Below are positions 35,806 to 42,136 of a DNA stretch of 64,000 nucleotides, piece by piece. Made by a program: the position numbers and the translations under genes. The first letter of the stretch is position 1; the number at the start of each line of letters is the position of its first letter. Source of the DNA: Deltaproteobacteria bacterium (lineage in GTDB: Bacteria; Desulfobacterota; Syntrophorhabdia; Syntrophorhabdales; Syntrophorhabdaceae); assembly GCA_029777945.1 (NCBI GenBank), contig JAKORG010000025.1, positions 1-64,000 of the forward strand, given 5' to 3'. The notes beneath the pieces were generated by a model that made no database searches, had not been told where the DNA came from, and saw only the letters and a program-made list of their open reading frames with translations.

Positions 35806-37434
35806 TTAGAACAGACTCGGCTCTTTGAATTCACCGAAAATCTGTCTAAATACGTTTGTCATTTTACCTAAGGTTGCATACACCTTACAACAATCAACAA
35901 GGTAAGGCATCACATTTTTGCCTGCCCTGGTTGCACTTTCTAACTCTTTCAATGTCCTTTTTACATCCCTTTCTGATCTCTCTCTCTTTACCTGTTTCAA
36001 GCTCTCTATTTGTTTTTTTGCTGATTCGTAGTTATATTCGTGGAGTTCTACTTCCATGGATTCACCTTCTTTATAAATATTCACACCCACCTTTAGTAGT
36101 TCCCCTGATTCAATACCCTTTTCTATTTCATATGCCTGACGTGCCACCATCCTCTGTATGTAGCCATCTGATACTGCCTTTATGATGCCACCGTAGTTTT
36201 CAATTTTAAACATCTCCTCTTCAATCTTTTCTTCCATCTGTTTTGTTAGGGTCTCCATAAAATAGCTTCCTGCAAGGGGATCAACAGTATCCCTCAGACC
36301 TACCTCGTCCATTAAAAGCTGTAATGTTCTTAGTGATATCAATGCTGAACGGGGAGTTGGTATTGTATATGCCTCATCATAACTGCAAAGGGCCGTTGTC
36401 TGGGCACCGGCAAGGGCTGCAACAAGGGCATAATAGGCACCCCTCATGATGTTGTTTTCAGGTTGGGCCTTAGTTAAACCATAGCCACCGCCACCGAAAA
36501 GACCCCTTAAAAACATATTCTGCGGTTTTTTAACACCGTATCTTTCTTTTAAATTCCTTGCCCATATTTTTCTTGCTGCCCTGAATTTTGCAATCTGCTC
36601 CCACATATTTCCAAATACATTGAGATTAAAAGAGAACCTTCCTACAAAATCATCTATATCATAGCCCCTTGCAAGGACATTATCTATATATGCATTGGCA
36701 ATAAGAATTGCATAGGCAATTTCCTGGGCAGGGGTTGCCCCTGATTCCCTGATGTGATAACCGCAGACACTAACAGGATTTGTGCGGGGCATGACCTTCA
36801 TAGAGTATTCTATGGTATCTCCTATAAGCTTTACAGCAGGCTCCACTGGAAAGATCCATGCCCCCCTGCCAATCATCTCTTTAAGTATGTCATTTTGCGG
36901 TGTTGCGGAAATCATCTTTGGGTCATAGCCGTATTTTTCTGCCACAGCCTGATACATGGCAAGCATGACAGATGCCACTGCATTTATGGTAAGACCGGTT
37001 CCTATTTTATCGAGACGAATGTCTTTAAAGGCAATTTCAAAGTCCCTGAGCGTATCAACAGCCATACCTACCCTTCCTACCTCGCCTTCTGCCATCTCGT
37101 CGTCAGAATCATAGCCCATCTGAGTGGGAAGGTCGAAGGCTACATTTAGACCTGTTTGCCCGTGGGAGATCATTAATTTAAATCTTTCATTGGTTTCTTC
37201 CGGTGTCCCAAAACCTGTATACTGCCTTGTTGTCCATGCCCTTGAACGATATCCAAGGGGGTGTATACCCCTTGTAAAAGGATATTGACCCGGGTCTGCC
37301 AGATCCATTTCATAATTAAAGCCTATCTCTTCCAGGTCCTTTGGTGAGTATAAAGGTTTTACGTGGATACCTGACTCGTATATGACATCCAAAATTTGGT
37401 CTTTTTCATCTTTTATATATCGAGCTACAGCCAT
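35806..37434 (-). CDS. B12-dependent acyl-CoA mutase, large subunit (methylmalonyl-CoA mutase family, IaaG-like)
   Basis: The 542-residue protein is the catalytic barrel of the methylmalonyl-CoA mutase family. Tyr72, Arg190 and His227 match Tyr89, Arg207 and His244 of Propionibacterium MCM (constant offset 17), so the substrate probably carries a free carboxylate. The otherwise conserved HxQTSG active-site loop is replaced by LFGGGG (residues 312-317), and TQSLHTN by AQTTALC. A widened pocket for a bulky aryl group would explain this. I propose (2-aminophenyl)succinyl-CoA mutase; an ordinary methylmalonyl-CoA mutase is the alternative. Gln in place of Arg207, expected for isobutyryl- or 2-hydroxyisobutyryl-CoA mutases, is absent. 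Confidence 0.85.
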   Translation of the reverse strand: MAVARYIKDEKDQILDVIYESGIHVKPLYSPKDLEEIGFNYEMDLADPGQYPFTRGIHPLGYRSRAWTTRQYTGFGTPEETNERFKLMISHGQTGLNVAFDLPTQMGYDSDDEMAEGEVGRVGMAVDTLRDFEIAFKDIRLDKIGTGLTINAVASVMLAMYQAVAEKYGYDPKMISATPQNDILKEMIGRGAWIFPVEPAVKLIGDTIEYSMKVMPRTNPVSVCGYHIRESGATPAQEIAYAILIANAYIDNVLARGYDIDDFVGRFSFNLNVFGNMWEQIAKFRAARKIWARNLKERYGVKKPQNMFLRGLFGGGGYGLTKAQPENNIMRGAYYALVAALAGAQTTALCSYDEAYTIPTPRSALISLRTLQLLMDEVGLRDTVDPLAGSYFMETLTKQMEEKIEEEMFKIENYGGIIKAVSDGYIQRMVARQAYEIEKGIESGELLKVGVNIYKEGESMEVELHEYNYESAKKQIESLKQVKRERSERDVKRTLKELESATRAGKNVMPYLVDCCKVYATLGKMTNVFRQIFGEFKEPSLF

Positions 37435-37448
37435 GTTGCCTCCTCCTT

Positions 37449-37856
37449 TTAAGGGGTTTTTGTTTTGTTTTTTATAAATTCTATGGTTTCTTGAAGGGGT
37501 GTCCCGCCTGGGAATACACCTTCTACACCCAATTCCTTGAGTTTAGGTATATCCTTTGAAGGTATCACGCCCCCCACAAAGACCTTCTTGTCTTCTATGC
37601 CTTTTTCTTTGAGTTTTTTCATCAGTTTTTCAGTGATGGGTATATGGGCACCTGTCATTATTGAAAGCCCTATGAAATCTACATCCTCCTGTATGGCAAT
37701 ATTTATTATCTGGTCTATTGTCTTATGGAGCCCTGAATATATCACTTCCATACCTGCATCTTTTAGTGCCTGGGCTACTACTTTGGCTCCCCTATCATGA
37801 CCGTCAAGACCTGGCTTTGCTATTAAAATCTTTATCTTATTTTTGTTATGTGGCAT
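37449..37856 (-). CDS. B12-binding small subunit of the acyl-CoA mutase (IaaH-like)
   Basis: The 135-residue protein has the base-off cobalamin motif GLDGHDRGAKV (DxHxxG), IGLSIMTGAH (SxL) and VFVGGVIP (GG). It is a stand-alone B12 domain, as in two-subunit mutases, and lies 14 bp before the large-subunit gene. The start is ATG 37856, 5 nt after GGAGG; the TTG at 37868 overlaps that site. Confidence 0.92.
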   Translation of the reverse strand: MPHNKNKIKILIAKPGLDGHDRGAKVVAQALKDAGMEVIYSGLHKTIDQIINIAIQEDVDFIGLSIMTGAHIPITEKLMKKLKEKGIEDKKVFVGGVIPSKDIPKLKELGVEGVFPGGTPLQETIEFIKNKTKTP

Positions 37857-37905
37857 GGCATCCTCCAAATACAGTTTTTATCAAAGAGATGTAAAATTAA
37901 ATTCA

Positions 37906-39045
37906 CTACTTTAAAGATTCCCTTGCTATAATTGTTTTTAATATCTCTGAGGTCCCCCCGCCAAAAAGCAGAAACCTTGCATCGCGAAAATACCTTTCCA
38001 CATCATATTCTTCTGCAATACCATATGCGCCAAATATCCTTGTCACCTGATCAACAATAAAATTTGCAGTTTCTGTGGAATAGAATTTTGCCATAGCAGA
38101 TTCTTTAACTGCAAGCTGGCCTCTATCCTTAAGCCATGCAGCATAGTAAGTAAGAAGCCATGAGGTCTTTAATCTTGTCTCCATCTCTGCAATTTTATCC
38201 TGTATAAGCTGAAAATTTCCTATGGTTTTGCCAAAGGCCTCTCTTTCCTTTGCATATTTTTTTCCTGCCTCAAATGCTGCCCTTGCAAGACCCACGCCTA
38301 AACCGGCTATCATAATCCTGATTTCACTTAATATATTTTCAAGATATTTTGCGCCTTTTCCTTCTTCTCCTAATAGATTGGTAGCTGGTATACGACAATC
38401 GTCGAATATCAACTCACCGGTTACAGAACCACGGGCTGACATCTTTTCAATCTTCTGACCAGAATAAAAACCTTGTGTGCCTTTTTCGACGAGAAAAAAG
38501 GCAAGACCGTTCAGTCGTTTTGACGGATCTATGGTTGCAACTACAGTTACAAAGTCTGCAACATCTGCATTGGTTATCCATAATTTTCTACCGTTTAATA
38601 TATATTCATTCCCACTTTTTTTTGCCCTTGTCTTTATGGCCCCAAGGTCTGAACCACAGTCAGGCTCTGTAAATGCAATGGTGCCTATTTTTTCACCTCT
38701 GATGGCTGGTATCAACAATCTTTGCCTGATATCATCTGTACCGAATCGAAAAAGAAAATCAGTGCCCATGAGACATTGCATAGTTGCTATTGCTGCAAAG
38801 GATATGGATACCCTGGCAAGTTCTTCAGTAAATATGGTAAATGTGGTGCAATCCGCATCCATTCCGCCTATTTCCTTGGGGTATCTGATGCTGTAATAAC
38901 CTAACGAACCTATTTTCTTAAAAATTTCAAAGGGAAAGGTATCAACTTTATCAATGTGTTTTGCATGGGGAGCCACAATCTCGTTTATGGTCTTAACGAA
39001 TTGTTCCCTGAAAAAGATCTGGTCCTTTGTAAAATTAAAATCCAT
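37906..39045 (-). CDS. acyl-CoA dehydrogenase lacking both usual catalytic Glu (IaaF-like, decarboxylating?)
   Basis: The 379-residue flavoprotein has TIAFTEPDCGSDLGAI and KLWITNADVADFVTV, and keeps the acyl-CoA dehydrogenase fold. The position of MCAD Glu376 is Gly363 (LLFGGGTSEIL) and that of isovaleryl-CoA dehydrogenase Glu254 is Ile242 (with a Glu next to it at 241). Loss of the proton-abstracting base is what one expects if loss of CO2 from an arylmalonyl-CoA replaces deprotonation, as described for benzylmalonyl-CoA dehydrogenase IaaF of Aromatoleum. Position beside the mutase genes supports this. Confidence 0.85.
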   Translation of the reverse strand: MDFNFTKDQIFFREQFVKTINEIVAPHAKHIDKVDTFPFEIFKKIGSLGYYSIRYPKEIGGMDADCTTFTIFTEELARVSISFAAIATMQCLMGTDFLFRFGTDDIRQRLLIPAIRGEKIGTIAFTEPDCGSDLGAIKTRAKKSGNEYILNGRKLWITNADVADFVTVVATIDPSKRLNGLAFFLVEKGTQGFYSGQKIEKMSARGSVTGELIFDDCRIPATNLLGEEGKGAKYLENILSEIRIMIAGLGVGLARAAFEAGKKYAKEREAFGKTIGNFQLIQDKIAEMETRLKTSWLLTYYAAWLKDRGQLAVKESAMAKFYSTETANFIVDQVTRIFGAYGIAEEYDVERYFRDARFLLFGGGTSEILKTIIARESLK

Positions 39046-39054
39046 CTTTTTAAA

Positions 39055-39987
39055 TCAACAATCGGGAAATATCAGACTCGATGCCTTTGATACCGCCCTG
39101 TAAAGATCCACCTCTTTTCTTTCGAGCATTTCTAAAATACCCGTGAGTTCATGATCTTGGTCCCATTTATCCATTGCCTTTGTCCAGATTTCCTCTTTTA
39201 AAAAAGAAAACATAAGCTTCTTAATTTTTTCTGACCTCGTTTTATCGAGGAGATTTTCTTCTTTTAAATGTTTTAAATGTTTTTCCGTTGCATTGACTAA
39301 TTCGTCCAATCCAGTACCTTTTTGGGCCTGGGTCATAATTAAAGGGGGTTTCCATGTATTTTTATTGTCAGAATTTATATGGGCACTTATTTCTTGCATT
39401 GCCTCTTGTGCCCCGGACATATCCGATTTATTTAGGACAATTACATCGCCGAGCTCTATCATTCCTGCCTTCATTAATTGAATTTCATCGCCGTAATCAG
39501 GGGTGAAGATTGTAATCAAGGTATCGCAAACAGAAGAGATATTGATATCCGTCTGGCCTATGCCTACGCTTTCTATTAGTATAATGTTCTTACCTAATGC
39601 CTCAAGGACATAAATGGCACCTACCGTTGCCCTTGCAATCCCACCTGGATAACCCCTATGGGCCATTGACCTAATAAAAATACCCTCTATGTTTTCAGCA
39701 TCCCTCATCCTCAGCCTATCACCGAGCAGCGCTCCTTTTGTTTTTGAACTTGTCGGGTCTATGGCAATTATCCCTATCTTTTTTCCTTTTTCTGAATATT
39801 TCAATGCCATTTTGTCTATGAGGGTGCTTTTTCCTGATCCAGGGGCACCTGTTATGCCTATTTTGTGGGCACCTCCTGTATAAGGAAATAAGAGAGAAAT
39901 GGCCCTGTATCCCTCTTCTTTGCCTTCCTCAATTAGAGAAATAAGCCTTGCTGCACTTGCCTCGTTGCCACTTAAAATCTTTTCAAT
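39055..39987 (-). CDS. meaB: MeaB/ArgK-type G protein, B12 mutase chaperone (no normal start codon)
   Basis: The frame encodes ITGAPGSGKSTLIDKMA (Walker A), IAIDPTSSKTKGALLGDR, ESVGIGQTDI and VLNKSD, which are diagnostic of MeaB, the GTPase that loads and protects adenosylcobalamin mutases. The first ATG (39810) lies after the P-loop and would destroy the protein. Upstream the frame is open to a TAA at 40015-40017 but holds no ATG, GTG or TTG. The family N-terminus (IIEKILSGNE) points to ATT at 39987, which shares one base with the GntR stop (ATTGA). Either an AUU start with coupling or a mutated start. Confidence 0.8.
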   Translation of the reverse strand: MEKILSGNEASAARLISLIEEGKEEGYRAISLLFPYTGGAHKIGITGAPGSGKSTLIDKMALKYSEKGKKIGIIAIDPTSSKTKGALLGDRLRMRDAENIEGIFIRSMAHRGYPGGIARATVGAIYVLEALGKNIILIESVGIGQTDINISSVCDTLITIFTPDYGDEIQLMKAGMIELGDVIVLNKSDMSGAQEAMQEISAHINSDNKNTWKPPLIMTQAQKGTGLDELVNATEKHLKHLKEENLLDKTRSEKIKKLMFSFLKEEIWTKAMDKWDQDHELTGILEMLERKEVDLYRAVSKASSLIFPDC

Positions 39988-40678
39988 TATTTCTATAAAT
40001 CTTAGGGTCTTTTTTTAGTTTCTTTTTGATTAGGTTTTTGCCCCTTGTAATATGTTTCCTTATTAAACTTTCAACTTGAGAGGCCTTTTTTAGTTTCATT
40101 AATTCTATCATGTCTTTATGGTCTTTTATTGATACCTCTGCCATGCCTTCGAAGCTGAAGATTAACCGTCTGAATCTATATATATAATCTCTCAAGTCGT
40201 TTATGATACTGTATAATCTCTCGCTTTTTGCAGTTCTGTAGAGTTTATCGTGGAATTCTGTATTTAATTGTATAATCTCACTTATATTTTCCAATGCTAT
40301 ACACTCTTCCTCTTTTTTTACAATCTCTTCAAGGGCCTTTATATCCTTTTCATCTGCCCTAAGCGTTGCAAGATAGCCTGCATAACCCTCAAGGACACTT
40401 CTAATACCGAAGATATCTTCTATATCTCCCTCTGTAATTTTACTTACTGCAAATCCACCCTTTGGCAGTTTTTTTATAAGCCCCTCTTTTTCAAGTTTCT
40501 GTATTGCTTCTCGAACAGGAGTTCTGCTCGTTCCTATCTCACTGGCAATCTTTTCTTCTATAAGTCTTGTATTAGGTGTTAACTTTCCGTTGAGTATAGT
40601 TGCTTTTAATTTCTTATAGACCTGTTCTCTTAAAAACTTTCCTTTTCTGATATCAGTATTGTCTTTTAGGTATTCCAT
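39983..40678 (-). CDS. GntR-family (FadR/FCD) transcriptional regulator
   Basis: The 231-residue protein has an N-terminal winged helix (LIEEKIASEIGTSRTPVREAI, LEKEGLIKKLPKGGFAV) and a C-terminal FCD ligand domain with the metal residues of NTEFHDKLY, KDHKDMI and KHITRG. Such regulators bind small acids or CoA esters. It lies inside the operon it probably controls, and two GTATAC palindromes flank the operon promoter. A pathway acid as inducer is an inference. Confidence 0.88.
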   Translation of the reverse strand: MEYLKDNTDIRKGKFLREQVYKKLKATILNGKLTPNTRLIEEKIASEIGTSRTPVREAIQKLEKEGLIKKLPKGGFAVSKITEGDIEDIFGIRSVLEGYAGYLATLRADEKDIKALEEIVKKEEECIALENISEIIQLNTEFHDKLYRTAKSERLYSIINDLRDYIYRFRRLIFSFEGMAEVSIKDHKDMIELMKLKKASQVESLIRKHITRGKNLIKKKLKKDPKIYRNN

Positions 40679-40701
40679 TCAATCCCCCTTGAGAAGTCAT
40701 A

Positions 40702-41901
40702 CTAAATAACTTTCTTTTTTCTTAATTCATCGAGTTGTTCCTTTTTATAACCAAGGACATCACAGTATATCTTTTCATTATGTTCCCCAAAACGAGGGGG
40801 GAAGGGTAATTTTCTGTTTTTAGATTTTACAAAGCTTGTTGTATAAGGTGGTGGGGCAAGATAAATGGTAATACCTGTTTTCTCATCTGTTGAAGAAAGT
40901 ATTTCTTCTTTTACATAGGGGTCTTCAAGAACTTCTTCAATTGTATTAACCTTTGAAATAGGAATCGTGGCTGCAGTAAACAATCTGATAAGCTCATCTG
41001 TTGTATAATTCTTTGTAATTTCTTCTATTGCCTTATTCAAATTGTCCACATCTTTAATCCTTCCCTCGTTTCTTGCATATTCTGGTTTTCCAAGAGATGC
41101 AAATCCTTCAATTTACAGCATCCTTTCCCATTGTATGTCATTTCCTACAGCAATATAAACGTAACTGTCTTTTGTTTTATATACACTTACAGGTGCAAAA
41201 AATTCATGGGTGTTGCCCCTTCTTGTTATTTTCTTGTTAAAGGATTTTGTCTGTGTTATCGGCACAGTAAGCCATGAGGTTGTGCTTTGGAACATGGATA
41301 AATCAATCCTTGAGCCTTCACCGGTTACAGCCTTTTTGTATAGGGCTTTCATGATAAGGCCATATGCATGTTCGCTTGTGCCCATATCAGGTAAAGGCAC
41401 ACCAATCACATAGGGTGGTCCATTTTTATCACCTGTCAGATCCATAAGACCACCCCTTGCTTGAAGAATCGGGTCATAGGCAGCCTCATTGCTTTGAGGT
41501 CCAAAACCTGTAAGCCCTACCCAGATAATATCTTTTTTTATGGATTTTACAGTTTCATAATCTATACCGAGTTTTTTATAATTTCTTGGTAACTGGTTTG
41601 TAGCGAATATATCCACATTTAGTTCTATAAGCAGCCTTTTAAATATTTCAGCACCTTCAGGTGTTCCCAAGTCAAGAGTAATAGCTTCTTTGTTGCAATT
41701 TATTGCAAGAAAATAGGTATACATCCTGTCTTCATTAAGCCTGTTTTCACCCACCCTTCTGTTTGGGTCACCATAAACAGGGTGTTCCATTCTTATTACC
41801 CTTATGCCATCTAAAGATAACCTGTAAGATAGATAAGGCAGGACTGTAGCCTGTTCAAGCGAAAGCATTGTTATGTTTTTAAAGATTTCATGGTCCTCCA
41901 T
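40702..41901 (-). pseudogene. class III CoA-transferase (IaaL-like), interrupted by in-frame TAA
   Basis: The 400-codon frame encodes a formyl-CoA-transferase-type (CaiB/BaiF) enzyme: VIRMEHPVYGDPNRR, NCNKEAITLDLGTPEG, YDPILQARGGLMDLTGD and PLPDMGTSEH with the likely catalytic Asp. At 41113-41115 a TAA follows IQWERML; the same frame then continues with IEGFASLGKPEYARNEGRI and the C-terminal family domain to 40702. The first 262 residues alone lack the closing domain. A relative in Aromatoleum (IaaL) activates phenylsuccinate-type acids. Recent nonsense mutation or sequence error. Confidence 0.85.
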
Positions 41902-41921
41902 AGCTCCCCCCTTTGCATACT

Positions 41922-41927
41922 GTATAC
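41922..41927. promoter_or_regulatory. GTATAC palindrome, candidate GntR operator 1
   Basis: GTATAC here lies in the dyad catactGTATACaaaat, downstream of the -10 box of the operon promoter (about +10 to +15). GntR/FadR-type proteins commonly bind TTGTATACAA-like sites. A second GTATAC lies 58 bp away on the other side of the promoter. Confidence 0.5.
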
Positions 41928-41943
41928 AAAATTTTTATTGCAA

Positions 41944-41972
41944 ACTATATTATCCTTAATTATTTTTGTCAA
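41944..41972 (-). promoter_or_regulatory. promoter of the molybdenum/B12 catabolic operon
   Basis: On the minus strand TTGACA (41972-41967) and TATAGT (41949-41944) are separated by exactly 17 bp, a near-consensus sigma-70 promoter. Transcription should start near 41937, 36 bp before the CoA-transferase start at 41901. It is bracketed by two GTATAC palindromes, which fits repression by the GntR regulator in the operon. Confidence 0.7.
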
Positions 41973-41979
41973 GAAATTT

Positions 41980-41985
41980 GTATAC
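41980..41985. promoter_or_regulatory. GTATAC palindrome, candidate GntR operator 2
   Basis: GTATAC in the context aaatttGTATACgaaat lies 8 bp upstream of the -35 box of the catabolic operon promoter and some 22 bp before the -35 of the divergent glycosyltransferase promoter, so it might influence both directions. Confidence 0.5.
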
Positions 41986-42006
41986 GAAATTTATATTTGA
42001 GCCACC

Positions 42007-42035
42007 TTGACATAAATACAGGCCAGTAATTAAAT
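42007..42035 (+). promoter_or_regulatory. candidate promoter of the glycosyltransferase-GH130 operon
   Basis: TTGACA (42007-42012) is followed after 17 bp by TTAAAT (42030-42035). The -35 is perfect and the -10 only moderate. The first coding start is at 42137, leaving a 5' leader of about 95 bases in which I see no known riboswitch. Confidence 0.45.
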
Positions 42036-42136
42036 TAAAATATATATAAAAATTTGCCCTTTTTGCTATACCTCATGGGCTTTTTATTGATTATAGAGAT
42101 CCAGTAATCATAAAAAGGTTCAATGGAGGTGATACA

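Noticed and set aside
35806-37434. The mutase as isobutyryl-CoA or 2-hydroxyisobutyryl-CoA mutase
   Set aside because: These enzymes have Gln at the MCM Arg207 position and Phe or Ile at Tyr89; here Arg190 and Tyr72 are kept.
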